Part shown: piece by piece, positions 29,450 to 39,300 of the stretch
How positions within the stretch are numbered: position 1 is the stretch's first letter
Layout of the letters: each line of letters opens with the position of its first letter
NCBI RefSeq assembly: GCF_005117025.1
Contig: NZ_SWCO01000001.1
Location: 434,001-498,000, forward strand
Direction of reading: 5' to 3'
Source of the DNA: Alteromonas portus
GTDB taxonomy: Bacteria > Pseudomonadota > Gammaproteobacteria > Enterobacterales > Alteromonadaceae
Length of the DNA: 64,000 bases
Translations under genes and position numbers: made by a program
The notes under the pieces: generated by a model
What the model was told of the DNA's origin: nothing
The model's database searches: none
The model's input: the letters and a program-made list of their open reading frames with translations, nothing else

Positions 29450-30220
29450 GTGATCCATCCTACTGCGGTAATTTCAGAAAGTGCAAAAATTGGTGAAAAT
29501 GTCACTATAGGTCCATTTTGTGTGGTAGACGATAACGTCACCATTGGCGATGGCTGTATTCTGAAATCACATGTGGTGGTACGCGGCCCAACGCGTATCG
29601 GTAAAAACAATAAGTTTTATCAGTTTTCTTCTATCGGTGAAGACTGCCAAGATAAAAAATATGCTGGCGAACCAACTGAGCTTGTTATTGGCGATGACAA
29701 CGAGTTTAGAGAAGGGGTAACTGTTCACCGAGGCACCATTCAGGACAACAGTATTACCATTATCGGCTCTCGTGGTTTATTTATGGCTAATGCGCATATT
29801 GCCCATGACTGTGTACTTGGTGACGATATAATTATTGCAAATAACGTTGCTGTTGCAGGTCATGTCCATATTGACGATTTCGTTATTGTTGGTGGCGCTA
29901 CAGGTATTCATCAGTTTTGCAAAATTGGGGCGCACGCCTTTTTAGGCGCTGGTGGTATTATCCTAAGAGATGTGCCTCCATTTGTTATGGTAAGTGGCCA
30001 GAAGAATATTCCTCAGGGAATCAACTCTGAAGGCTTAAAGCGCCGTGGTTTCTCAAAAGAGGAAGTGCTAGAGATAAAGCGTGCATATAAAGCAATTTAT
30101 CGCGAAGGCAATACCATCGATGAAGCGTTAGAAAAGTTAGCGAAACCAGCGGATGAATTCAATGGTGTAGCACTTATGGTGAAGTTCTTACAAGACTCGA
30201 AGCGAGGCATTATTCGCTAA
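29450..30220 (+). CDS. lpxA: UDP-N-acetylglucosamine acyltransferase LpxA
   Basis: 256 residues from a GTG at 29450, one base after the fabZ stop. A left-handed beta-helix of hexapeptides (IHPTAVISESAKIGENVTIGPF) with the catalytic histidine in ANAHIAHDCVLGDD, and a helical C-terminus with GINSEGLKRRGF. First step of lipid A synthesis in the cytoplasm. Confidence 0.98.
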   Translation: MIHPTAVISESAKIGENVTIGPFCVVDDNVTIGDGCILKSHVVVRGPTRIGKNNKFYQFSSIGEDCQDKKYAGEPTELVIGDDNEFREGVTVHRGTIQDNSITIIGSRGLFMANAHIAHDCVLGDDIIIANNVAVAGHVHIDDFVIVGGATGIHQFCKIGAHAFLGAGGIILRDVPPFVMVSGQKNIPQGINSEGLKRRGFSKEEVLEIKRAYKAIYREGNTIDEALEKLAKPADEFNGVALMVKFLQDSKRGIIR

Positions 30221-30222
30221 TT

Positions 30223-31371
30223 ATGTCTAAACCAATTCGTATCGGCTTGGTTGCCGGAGAGCCCTCTGGTGACATCCTTGCCGCAGGAATGGTTGCCGAG
30301 TTAAAACGCCAATACCCAGATGCTATTATTGAAGGTATTGGCGGTTCAAATATGATAGAGGCGGGTTTCCATAGTCTATTCGATATGGAAACCTTGTCGG
30401 TTATGGGGCTTGTTGAAGTTCTCTCCCATCTACCTGCCATCTTGAAAGTTAAAAAGCAGCTTCTTGCTCACTTCGAGCAAAATCCGCCTGATATTTTTGT
30501 GGGTATTGATGCGCCTGATTTTAATCTAAGAGTAGAAAAAGCGCTTAAAGCACGCGGTATCAAAACCATGCACTATGTAAGCCCTACCGTGTGGGCATGG
30601 CGTGAGAAACGCATTCACAAGATAGCGAAAGCGGCTAATCGCGTATTGGGGTTGTTCCCTTTCGAACAACAGGTATACGACAAATACAACGTTCCCTATA
30701 CCTTTGTGGGGCATACCATGGCTGACGCTATAGCCATTGAGCCCGACCAAAATGCGGCAAGACAGGCATTAGGGGTAGATAGTCAAGCTAATGTATTGGC
30801 TGTTCTACCCGGTTCACGAAGGGGGGAAGTAGATACGTTGCTTCCCGTGTTTCTGAAAACCATCGAAGCTATTCATGCTAAACGCAGTGACATTCAATTT
30901 CTTATCCCTGCGGCAAACGAGCATCGTCTTTCGCAAATTAAAGCACTATTGCTTGAAGCTGATAATGCTGAAGCACGCTTACCCATTCAGGTAACCCAAG
31001 GCACTTCTCGAGATGCCATGATAGCGAGCGATGTTATCTTACTTGCATCCGGGACAGCCACGTTAGAAGCTATGTTGTGTAAGCGCCCAATGGTAGCCGC
31101 TTATTTACTTGCACCGCTTACATATAAAATTATGCAGCGCTTGTATAAAGCGCCGTTCTTCACTTTGCCAAACTTATTGGCTGATGAGGCAATTATTCCT
31201 GAATTACTTCAAGATGAAGTAAACGCAGAGAATATGAGCAATCAGTTACTTAACTTCTTCGAAAGTGATAATTCTGCGCTTATTTCCCGTTTCACCGATC
31301 TCCACCATACGCTAAAATGCAATGCTGATAAAACAGCAGCAAAAGCTGTCGTGGAGGAATTGTTTGCATAA
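30223..31371 (+). CDS. lpxB: Lipid A disaccharide synthase LpxB
   Basis: 382 residues, starting two bases after lpxA. GT-B glycosyltransferase with [14 protein letters not shown] at the start, [15 protein letters not shown], and a C-terminal nucleotide half with [15 protein letters not shown] and [13 protein letters not shown]. It joins UDP-diacylglucosamine and lipid X. The 3' end overlaps rnhB by eight bases. Confidence 0.98.
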   Translation: MSKPIRIGLVAGEPSGDILAAGMVAELKRQYPDAIIEGIGGSNMIEAGFHSLFDMETLSVMGLVEVLSHLPAILKVKKQLLAHFEQNPPDIFVGIDAPDFNLRVEKALKARGIKTMHYVSPTVWAWREKRIHKIAKAANRVLGLFPFEQQVYDKYNVPYTFVGHTMADAIAIEPDQNAARQALGVDSQANVLAVLPGSRRGEVDTLLPVFLKTIEAIHAKRSDIQFLIPAANEHRLSQIKALLLEADNAEARLPIQVTQGTSRDAMIASDVILLASGTATLEAMLCKRPMVAAYLLAPLTYKIMQRLYKAPFFTLPNLLADEAIIPELLQDEVNAENMSNQLLNFFESDNSALISRFTDLHHTLKCNADKTAAKAVVEELFA

Positions 31372-31936
31372 GTTAATTGCCGGTGTTGATGAAGTAGGGC
31401 GTGGCCCTTTAGTTGGAGATGTGGTTACTGCTGCGGTTATACTAGACCCAGAAAACCCCATTGAAGGGCTAACCGACTCTAAAAAGTTGAGTGAAAAGAA
31501 ACGTGTAGCCCTTGCTCAAGAGATTCGTGAGAAGGCGCTTTACTGGAATATCGGTAGAGCAAGCCCTGAAGAAATAGACAAGCTTAATATACTGCACGCT
31601 ACCATGCTCGCCATGATCCGAGCGGTAGAAGGCCTGCCAGTAAAACCAGATTTTGTGCGTGTAGACGGCAACCGCGTCCCAGCTTGGAATTTTGAGTCTG
31701 AAGCGGTAGTGAAAGGTGACAGCCTACACGCTGAAATTTCAGCGGCTTCCATTATTGCCAAAGTAGAGCGAGACAACGATATGATTTCGCTTCACGAGGC
31801 TTACCCGCAATATAACTTTGCCGGGCACAAAGGTTACCCTACAAAAGCACATTTTGAAGCTATCGCCGAATATGGCATCTTAGATTGCTATCGCAAAAGT
31901 TTTAAACCCGTAAAAGCGCTACTCGAAGAGAAATAA
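31364..31936 (+). CDS. rnhB: Ribonuclease HII
   Basis: About 190 residues from TTG 31364, with GGAGGA five bases upstream and an overlap with the lpxB stop; an ATG at 31322 lies deep inside lpxB. Active-site motifs are [16 protein letters not shown] (DEVGRG), ADS-type [11 protein letters not shown], and KVERD. It removes ribonucleotides from RNA-DNA hybrids. lpxB-rnhB-dnaE is a conserved order. Confidence 0.95.
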   Translation: MHKLIAGVDEVGRGPLVGDVVTAAVILDPENPIEGLTDSKKLSEKKRVALAQEIREKALYWNIGRASPEEIDKLNILHATMLAMIRAVEGLPVKPDFVRVDGNRVPAWNFESEAVVKGDSLHAEISAASIIAKVERDNDMISLHEAYPQYNFAGHKGYPTKAHFEAIAEYGILDCYRKSFKPVKALLEEK

Positions 31937-31940
31937 CATC

Positions 31941-34900
31941 ATGTCATCGCCATTTATTCATTTACGTGTTCACAGCGACTTTTCGATGATGGACGGCCTG
32001 AATAAGGTTAAGCCTATTCTAGGTAAAGTGGCCGCGCTTGGCATGCCTGCCGTGGCGATCACCGACCAAATGAATATGTGTGGCTTGGTAAAATTCTATT
32101 CCGAGGCACATAATTTAGGTATCAAGCCCATAATTGGCACCGATTTTTGGGTGACTAATGAAGCTTTTGGCGATGAACCTTTCAGACTTACCCTCATTGC
32201 GATGAACAACGAAGGGTATAAGAATATTACTATTCTTATCTCCAAGGCCTACCTTCGTGGACATTTGGCACACCGTGCGGTTATCGATCAAGCATGGTTA
32301 GCAGAGCATAGCGAAGGCGTTATTGTTTTATCGGGCGCACAGCACGGCGATATCGGCGTAGGTTTAATGAAAAATAACGCCAAGCTTCTTGAAGATGCGC
32401 TTGAGTTTTATCAAACCCATTTTCCCGACCGGTTTTATTTAGAGCTTATTAGAACTGGTAGACAAGGCGAAGAAGATTATTTACACCATGCGGTAGAGCT
32501 TGCTGAGCAGCGCGGTTTACCCGTGGTTGCCACTAATGAAGTATGCTTTATTGACCAAGAGGGTTTCGACGCGCACGAAATTCGAGTGTGTATCCACGAT
32601 GGCTATACGTTAGATGATAACCGTCGCCCTAAGCGCTATAGCGACCAGCAATATCTGCGCACAGCAGAGGAAATGGTTGAGCTATTTAGCGATATTCCAG
32701 AAGCCATAGAAAATACGGTTGAAATTGCCAAGCGCTGTAACGTTACTGTTCGGCTAAATGAATATTTCTTGCCACAGTTTCCAACCGGCGGTATGACCAC
32801 CGAAGACTTCTTGGTTAAGGTGTCTGAGGAAGGCTTGGAAGAACGTCTAGAATTTCTATTCCCCGATGAGGAAGTGCGCAAAGCCAAACGCCCAGAGTAC
32901 GATGACCGACTTCGCATTGAGCTTGAAGTTATCAACCAAATGGGGTTCCCGGGCTATTTCCTTATCGTTATGGAGTTTATCCAGTGGAGTAAAGATAACG
33001 GAATTCCGGTAGGGCCAGGGCGTGGTTCAGGTGCGGGCTCACTGGTGGCCTATGCCTTAAAAATTACCGACCTAGATCCGCTTGAATTCGACTTGCTATT
33101 CGAACGTTTCCTGAACCCAGAACGTGTATCAATGCCCGACTTCGACGTCGACTTCTGTATGGACAGACGAGATGAGGTAATCGACCACGTTGCTGAGCTT
33201 TACGGACGTCAGGCGGTATCGCAGATCATTACGTTTGGTACCATGGCGGCAAAAGCGGTAGTACGCGATGTTGGCCGCGTGCTTGGTCACCCATACGGCT
33301 TTGTAGACAGGATCTCAAAGCTTATTCCGCCTGATCCAGGCATGACGCTTGAAAAGGCGTTTAAAGCAGAGCCACAGCTGCCAGAAGTTTATGAAAGCGA
33401 TGAGGAAGTGAAAGACCTTATCGATATGGCGCGAATACTTGAAGGGGTTACCAGAAACGCTGGTAAACACGCCGGTGGTGTTGTTATTGCGCCAACCACA
33501 ATTACTGATTTCTCGCCTTTGTATTGTGATGACGAAGGTAAAAACCCCGTAACCCAGTTCGACAAAAACGACGTTGAAACGGCGGGCTTGGTAAAATTCG
33601 ACTTCTTAGGTCTTCGTACGCTGACTATTATTCAGTGGGCGATAGATATGATCAAAGAAGGGAAAAACGTTGATGTAGATATCAGCGCCATTCCGCTTGA
33701 AGATCCTAAGAGTTTCAGAACCCTTCAAAACGCCGAGACAACTGCGGTATTCCAGCTGGAATCTCGCGGTATGAAAGAACTAATTAAGCGCCTTAAACCT
33801 GACTGCTTCGAAGATATTATCGCACTGGTGGCCCTGTTCCGTCCGGGCCCGCTGCAATCAGGCATGGTAGATAACTTTATTGACCGAAAGCACGGACGTG
33901 AAGAAATTTCCTACCCCGATGCAGAATATCAGCACGAGTGCTTGAAAGAAATTCTAGAGCCTACCTATGGCATTATCTTGTATCAGGAACAGGTAATGCA
34001 GATAGCCCAGGAAATGGCGGGCTACTCACTGGGCGGCGCTGACTTGCTTCGTCGTGCTATGGGTAAGAAAAAGCCTGAAGAAATGGCCAAGCAGCGCGGC
34101 ACGTTCGCCGAAGGTGCCAAGGGCAATAATATTGACCCGGACCTTGCGATGAAAATCTTCGACTTGGTAGAAAAGTTCGCGGGTTACGGGTTTAACAAAT
34201 CTCACTCTGCCGCTTATGCCTTGGTGTCTTACCAAACTTTGTGGCTGAAAGTGCATTATCCAGCGGAATTCATGGCTGCGGTAATGTCGGCAGATATGGA
34301 TAACACCGATAAAATCGTGACGCTTGTCGATGAATGTGAGCGCATGGGCATCGAAATACTGCCGCCAGATTTAAATGCGGGTAAATACAAATTTACCGTC
34401 GATAGCGAAGGTCGCATTGTTTACGGTATCGGTGCGATTAAAGGGGTAGGTGAAGGCCCGATTGAAGCGATTATTGAAGCGCGGGAGACCCAAGGGGCAT
34501 TTAAGGATCTTTTTGATTTCTGCGCCAAGATAGATATTAAACGGGTAAACAAGCGAGTGCTAGAAAAGCTTGTATTAGCGGGAGCAATGGACAACTTAGG
34601 CCCCCATCGCGCAAGCCTTATGGCGAGTTTACCCGAGGCCCTTGCCGCCGCTGGACAGCACGCAAAAGCCGAGTCTTTTGGTCAGTCAGACATGTTTGGA
34701 CTACTGACTACCGAGCCAGAAGACGTGAAGCAAGCGTTTGCCGACGTCCCTGAGTGGCCTGAGAAAGTATGGCTAGAAGGTGAGAAAGATACCTTGGGCT
34801 TGTACTTAACCGGTCACCCCATCAATCAGTACGCGGAAGAACTGCGTTATTACACCGACGGTCGATTAGTTGATTTAAAACCAACCAATAAAGATCAAAT

Positions 34901-35405
34901 GGCCAGTGCAGTAGGATTGGTGCTTGGCGTGCGTGTAATGACGAACAAGCGGGGGCGTCGCTGGGCCATAGTGACACTGGATGATAAGAGTGCCAGAATA
35001 GACGTACGTTTCTTCCCCGATATGTACGAGCAGTTCGAAAGTGTGTTAGAAACTGACAGAATATTGCTTATAAAGGGACAGGTCAGCTTTGATGATTTCT
35101 CTGGGGGCAATACAATCACCGCCCGTGATGTAATGGACATTGTTCAGGCACGAGAGAAAAACGCGAGAGCGCTGGCACTAAATATTGATACCCAGTTGCT
35201 TGAACCGAAGAAAATGAGTCAGATGCAATCTATCCTGCAGGCATTTAACGGCGGAAGTTGTCCTGTTCAGTTAGCGGTAACCCATCCAGACGCTGAAGTA
35301 ACCCTAGCGTGTGGTGCAAGATGGTACGTTACCCCTGAAGACCAACTTTTGCACGATCTCAAACAATGTTTGGGAGACAAAGCCGTTTCAATTCTCTACC
35401 ATTAA
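31941..35405 (+). CDS. dnaE: DNA polymerase III alpha subunit
   Basis: 1154 residues, close to E. coli DnaE (1160). Order: PHP domain ([16 protein letters not shown]), C-family polymerase palm with [15 protein letters not shown] (catalytic aspartates) and [16 protein letters not shown], fingers, helix-hairpin-helix region, then an OB fold near the end and a C-terminal tau-binding part. Replicative catalytic subunit. It starts four bases after rnhB. Confidence 0.99.
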   Translation: MSSPFIHLRVHSDFSMMDGLNKVKPILGKVAALGMPAVAITDQMNMCGLVKFYSEAHNLGIKPIIGTDFWVTNEAFGDEPFRLTLIAMNNEGYKNITILISKAYLRGHLAHRAVIDQAWLAEHSEGVIVLSGAQHGDIGVGLMKNNAKLLEDALEFYQTHFPDRFYLELIRTGRQGEEDYLHHAVELAEQRGLPVVATNEVCFIDQEGFDAHEIRVCIHDGYTLDDNRRPKRYSDQQYLRTAEEMVELFSDIPEAIENTVEIAKRCNVTVRLNEYFLPQFPTGGMTTEDFLVKVSEEGLEERLEFLFPDEEVRKAKRPEYDDRLRIELEVINQMGFPGYFLIVMEFIQWSKDNGIPVGPGRGSGAGSLVAYALKITDLDPLEFDLLFERFLNPERVSMPDFDVDFCMDRRDEVIDHVAELYGRQAVSQIITFGTMAAKAVVRDVGRVLGHPYGFVDRISKLIPPDPGMTLEKAFKAEPQLPEVYESDEEVKDLIDMARILEGVTRNAGKHAGGVVIAPTTITDFSPLYCDDEGKNPVTQFDKNDVETAGLVKFDFLGLRTLTIIQWAIDMIKEGKNVDVDISAIPLEDPKSFRTLQNAETTAVFQLESRGMKELIKRLKPDCFEDIIALVALFRPGPLQSGMVDNFIDRKHGREEISYPDAEYQHECLKEILEPTYGIILYQEQVMQIAQEMAGYSLGGADLLRRAMGKKKPEEMAKQRGTFAEGAKGNNIDPDLAMKIFDLVEKFAGYGFNKSHSAAYALVSYQTLWLKVHYPAEFMAAVMSADMDNTDKIVTLVDECERMGIEILPPDLNAGKYKFTVDSEGRIVYGIGAIKGVGEGPIEAIIEARETQGAFKDLFDFCAKIDIKRVNKRVLEKLVLAGAMDNLGPHRASLMASLPEALAAAGQHAKAESFGQSDMFGLLTTEPEDVKQAFADVPEWPEKVWLEGEKDTLGLYLTGHPINQYAEELRYYTDGRLVDLKPTNKDQMASAVGLVLGVRVMTNKRGRRWAIVTLDDKSARIDVRFFPDMYEQFESVLETDRILLIKGQVSFDDFSGGNTITARDVMDIVQAREKNARALALNIDTQLLEPKKMSQMQSILQAFNGGSCPVQLAVTHPDAEVTLACGARWYVTPEDQLLHDLKQCLGDKAVSILYH

Positions 35406-35473
35406 GGGTAAGAGTTCGATAGATTGGACATCTCGCGTTTGCATAGACGAGCGTAGTACGAATAGGACATGAA

Positions 35474-36430
35474 ATGAGTATACAGTTTTTGGACTTTGAA
35501 CAGCCAATAGCCGAACTAGAAGCAAAAATTGAAGAGCTTAGGTTGGTGAATCAAGGTGGCGAGTTTGACGTTGGTATTGAAGAAGAAATCAATAAGCTTC
35601 GCGGTAAAAGCGCAGAGCTGACCAAAAAGATCTTTTCTGATCTTGGTGCATGGCAAGTTTCTCAACTTGCTCGTCACCCAATGCGTCCATACACGTTAGA
35701 TTACATTCCTCGTATTTTTACTGAATTCGACGAGCTTGCTGGCGACCGCGCGTTTGCTGACGATAAAGCGATTGTTGGTGGTCCAGCAATGCTAGATGAT
35801 CAGCCTGTGATGATTATTGGTCATCAGAAAGGTCGTGATACCAACGAAAAAATTAAACGTAACTTCGGTATGCCTAAACCTGAAGGCTACCGTAAAGCCC
35901 TGCGTCTTATGAAGATGGCCGAGCGTTTTAACATGCCTATCATCACTTTTATCGATACGCCGGGAGCGTATCCAGGTGTTGGTGCTGAAGAGCGCGGCCA
36001 AAGTGAAGCCATCGCGAAAAACCTATTTGAGATGGCTGAGCTTACTGTTCCAATCGTGTGTACCGTAATCGGTGAAGGTGGTTCAGGTGGTGCACTAGCG
36101 ATTGGTGTTGGCGATCGCGTTAATATGCTTCAATATTCTACGTACTCGGTTATTTCACCAGAAGGTTGTGCGTCTATTTTGTGGAAAAGCGCAGAAAAAG
36201 CACCACTCGCTGCTGAAGCGATGGGCGTAAGTGCGCCACAAATTAAAGAGCTAGGCCTGATTAACAGTATTGTTGAAGAGCCTCTAGGTGGCGCCCATCG
36301 CGACCACAATGGCATGGCGGCTAATTTGAAGGCCGTGATTAAGCAGCAGCTTAACCAGCTTAAAGAGCTAGATAAGACTAAGTTAATGGAAGAGCGTTAC
36401 CAACGTTTAATGTCGTTCGGTTATTGCTAA
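35474..36430 (+). CDS. accA: Acetyl-CoA carboxylase carboxyltransferase subunit alpha
   Basis: 318 residues. [19 protein letters not shown] start, [30 protein letters not shown], and the oxyanion region [16 protein letters not shown]. With AccD it transfers the carboxyl group from biotin to acetyl-CoA, giving malonyl-CoA. It lies 68 bp after dnaE, a conserved neighbour. Confidence 0.99.
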   Translation: MSIQFLDFEQPIAELEAKIEELRLVNQGGEFDVGIEEEINKLRGKSAELTKKIFSDLGAWQVSQLARHPMRPYTLDYIPRIFTEFDELAGDRAFADDKAIVGGPAMLDDQPVMIIGHQKGRDTNEKIKRNFGMPKPEGYRKALRLMKMAERFNMPIITFIDTPGAYPGVGAEERGQSEAIAKNLFEMAELTVPIVCTVIGEGGSGGALAIGVGDRVNMLQYSTYSVISPEGCASILWKSAEKAPLAAEAMGVSAPQIKELGLINSIVEEPLGGAHRDHNGMAANLKAVIKQQLNQLKELDKTKLMEERYQRLMSFGYC

Positions 36431-36568
36431 GCTCATTAAGAAAACTAGCATGAAAGGTGCATTTAGCCGTTATTTACAGCTGCGTTCTATCAGTTTAAAC
36501 GCTTGCTATAAAAACTAGCGAGCGGCGGCTTAATTCATGTTGGTTCATGTAGTGTCGCATAAGAACAT

Positions 36569-36603
36569 GGGGGTTGTTTACCATAGGTAACCAACCCCTT
36601 TGT
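36569..36603 (+). terminator. Terminator after accA
   Basis: GGGGTTG.TTACC-ATA-GGTAA.CAACCCC with one mismatch, then CTTTG. T-run is short, but the stem is long. Confidence 0.75.
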
Positions 36604-36631
36604 GTTATTAGAAAGTGTGTTATTAGAAAGT
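36602..36631. repeat. Exact 15-bp tandem duplication
   Basis: Two perfect adjacent copies of GTGTTATTAGAAAGT just after the accA terminator and before tilS. Non-coding; probably a slippage duplication. Confidence 0.85.
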
Positions 36632-36692
36632 CAGTGCTAAGCCAAGTACCCCTAATAGAAATTAAGTTGAAAGAATAAGGTATTACCGGTCT

Positions 36693-38018
36693 GTGACCCC
36701 TCTACAATCCCCAACAATCGAACATATCGTCAACCGCATAGCGACATCTCTCACTGATGTAAAGCTACCACTTCAAACGCCACTCGTCGTTGCTTACAGC
36801 GGTGGTGTGGATTCCACCGTTCTGCTCCAAGCCGTTATTGCGTATAGGGAACAGTTTGATAGCCCAATTCATGCTGTACATGTACATCACGGTTTAAGTG
36901 ATAATGCCGACGACTGGGCTCGGCACTGTGAACTGCAGTGCAGACTAGACGATGTTGAATTTCATCAGTATAGGGTCGCTGTTGATACCAGTTCACGAAA
37001 AAGTCTGGAAGCTGAAGCGCGTAAAGTTCGATACAACGCACTCTTAGAAGTGTGTGAGCAAATTGGCGGTGTGCTGTTATTAGGGCAACATGCCGAAGAT
37101 CAGCTTGAAACCGTATTACTTCAGCTTAAACGTGGTGCTGGCCCACAGGGATTGGCTGGTATGGGAGAAGTGCAGTACCGAGGTGATACATTGATCATGC
37201 GACCCATGCTATCCCTAGAGAAAGCCGACATTATTGCTTATGCCGAAGAGGAAATGTTGCAGTGGGTAGAGGATGAATCTAACCAGCAAAACAGCTTTGA
37301 CAGGAATTTCTTAAGAAACGAAATAATACCTCATTTGCTTGAGAGGTGGCCTAAGTTAACCAAAACCGTGGGGCGCAGCGCCGAGCTTTGTGCTGAGCAA
37401 AGTGCACTAGTCAGCGATTCTGCACAGCAATATTTTGAAGATTGTAAACATTCAGATTTAAGGCTAAACGGACCAAAGCTCGCTGCATTGTCGTTACCGT
37501 GGCAGGCCATGGTGATTCGTGCTTGGTTTAAGTCACAAGGCCGGCTGTCGCCCTCAAAAGCACAAACAGACCAAGTGCTTGCTATGCTAAAAGCAAAGCA
37601 CGATGCAACCCCTGAAGTTAATTTTAAATGGGGCAGGGTGATTCGTTTTGACCACGACCTTTATTGGGTGGTAAACGCCACCCATGATATTCCGCAAAGC
37701 CTTGAACTGGCGTTAGGTCAAGATATCCCTCTTTCTTGGTTACACGGCAATATTAGGGTCACATTATCAGACCAGAAAAATGGCGATAAGGCTTCTTTGC
37801 AAACCAATGCTCGCAACCTAAAAGTAAAGCCCGAAAATGCGAGCGTGTCTAAGCTGTTGAAAGAGTGGTTTAAAGTTTGGCGTGTACCGCGATGGGAGCG
37901 TAATAGCGTGCCGGTTATTTTTCTAAATGAGCAACCTGTTGCACTTATTGTTGAAGGACGCTGTGTTTATCTGCAGCCCAAAACACCTAATATAGAAATA
38001 ACGTTTGAACAAGATTAA
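36693..38018 (+). CDS. tilS: tRNA(Ile)-lysidine synthase
   Basis: 441 residues from GTG 36693; the ribosome site is weak (AAGG 13 nt away). PP-loop ATPase motif AYSGGVDSTVLLQA, VHVHHGLSDNADDWARHC, and GQHAEDQLETVLLQLKRGAG, then the TilS C-terminal domains (VKPENASVSKLLKEWFKVWRVPRWERN). It adds lysine to C34 of the CAU-anticodon tRNA-Ile so that it reads AUA. Confidence 0.96.
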   Translation: MTPLQSPTIEHIVNRIATSLTDVKLPLQTPLVVAYSGGVDSTVLLQAVIAYREQFDSPIHAVHVHHGLSDNADDWARHCELQCRLDDVEFHQYRVAVDTSSRKSLEAEARKVRYNALLEVCEQIGGVLLLGQHAEDQLETVLLQLKRGAGPQGLAGMGEVQYRGDTLIMRPMLSLEKADIIAYAEEEMLQWVEDESNQQNSFDRNFLRNEIIPHLLERWPKLTKTVGRSAELCAEQSALVSDSAQQYFEDCKHSDLRLNGPKLAALSLPWQAMVIRAWFKSQGRLSPSKAQTDQVLAMLKAKHDATPEVNFKWGRVIRFDHDLYWVVNATHDIPQSLELALGQDIPLSWLHGNIRVTLSDQKNGDKASLQTNARNLKVKPENASVSKLLKEWFKVWRVPRWERNSVPVIFLNEQPVALIVEGRCVYLQPKTPNIEITFEQD

Positions 38019-38093
38019 GCGAAGAGTTTCCGCGAATTTGCTATAAACAGCGAACTAGGTCGCTCGGTGGAATGTCGACGACAAAAGCATAAA

Positions 38094-38113
38094 AGCGGCA
38101 TTTCTTTGCCGCT
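38094..38113. terminator. Bidirectional terminator between tilS and GGDEF gene
   Basis: AGCGGCA-TTTCTT-TGCCGCT; on the minus strand it is followed by TTTTAT. It lies between two convergent genes. Confidence 0.8.
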
Positions 38114-38137
38114 CTTAAAAACTTGCCCGTAGCAGAG

Positions 38138-39037
38138 TTATGCCGCGTGGTAGCTATTCTTACCAGAGTTTTTTACGCGATAAAGTGCATTGTCCGCACG
38201 GTCAAAAAGGCTACTCATTGTGTCGCCATCGCGGTAAATTGCGCCACCAAGACTAGTTGATACGCCTAATCGAGATAAGTAGCTCGAACTATTTATACTC
38301 ATTTGAATACGCTGGGCGGCGCAAGCCAGTTGCTGCTGTGTCTGGCAATCTAGTAAGCAACAAAATTCATCGCCGCCATAGCGAAATGCTTCATCTTCAT
38401 CCCGCAGCACGTTTTCTAAATGTGAAGCAACATGCACAAGCACTTTATCACCTTCACCGTGACCAAAATTGTCATTCACGTATTTAAAGTTGTCTAAGTC
38501 GATAACCAAAAGTGCGAAAGGGTCGTCGTGTCGTTGTGCCCACCCTAGCTGTCTGGTCATAGATTGTTCAAAGCCTGCACGGTTACCTAAACCTGTTAAC
38601 ACATCTTTAGTTGCCATTTGCTGAACACGCATTAACGATAGTGCATGCTTTACCTGTTTTCCAAATAAATCATGCAGTTGGAATAAGCTTTCCCTTTGCG
38701 ATAACGATAAGGGTGAACTAATGTAATAGTAAACGTGGGCCTGTTCGCCATTAACGTTATGGGCACCTTGAAGGGGTAAATCAATCAGTGTCGACGATAT
38801 TTTTGCATTACCGTACACCCAACGGGTGTCAAAGTCAGATAAGCTGAAACCAACAACCGGCAGTAACGTATTTAACTGCTGAAAATACACGCCACCCAAC
38901 TCTTGAAGTTCAAGCGTAGAAAGGAGCTGTGTTACGAAGCCTGATAATTCACTGAAAGAGAGTGATTTACCTGTGCTCTCAGCAGGGTAAAAATTGTTAT
39001 GTTGTGTGCTATCGTAGACTGACGTAGAAAAATCCAC
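38138..39037 (-). CDS. Diguanylate cyclase (GGDEF)
   Basis: 299 residues from GTG 39037, preferred because AGGGGC lies 6 nt upstream; the frame extends to 39217 but that part looks non-coding (start TTG/ATG without ribosome site). The GGDEF domain is C-terminal with DVLTGLGNRAGFE and RYGGDEF. Unlike the cyclase at 3664, it keeps an RxxD inhibitory site (RDED) five residues ahead. The N-terminal 130 residues may be a degenerate sensor; none recognised. No membrane segment seen. It is divergent from the antiporter gene. Confidence 0.85.
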   Translation of the reverse strand: MDFSTSVYDSTQHNNFYPAESTGKSLSFSELSGFVTQLLSTLELQELGGVYFQQLNTLLPVVGFSLSDFDTRWVYGNAKISSTLIDLPLQGAHNVNGEQAHVYYYISSPLSLSQRESLFQLHDLFGKQVKHALSLMRVQQMATKDVLTGLGNRAGFEQSMTRQLGWAQRHDDPFALLVIDLDNFKYVNDNFGHGEGDKVLVHVASHLENVLRDEDEAFRYGGDEFCCLLDCQTQQQLACAAQRIQMSINSSSYLSRLGVSTSLGGAIYRDGDTMSSLFDRADNALYRVKNSGKNSYHAA

Positions 39038-39300
39038 AGTAGTGCCCCTATACAAAATGCGTTGATATGCAAAGAAACAAGTGTCAAAGCCCTGACGTTT
39101 CTGTGGCCCTAAACGCATTTTCGCGAAATTTATGACGATCACAGCGGCAAAACTTGCCGGATCTGCATTTATAGAGGGGATTTTGCAAACTAGATGCCAA
39201 CAACGTGTTTGTGGCACTAGCCTTTAGTTTAAAGCGCAAAGAAGCGTGATGTTTTGCGCTTTATTTACAGGCAGAAGTTTACGTTGCTTTAGGAGGTAGA

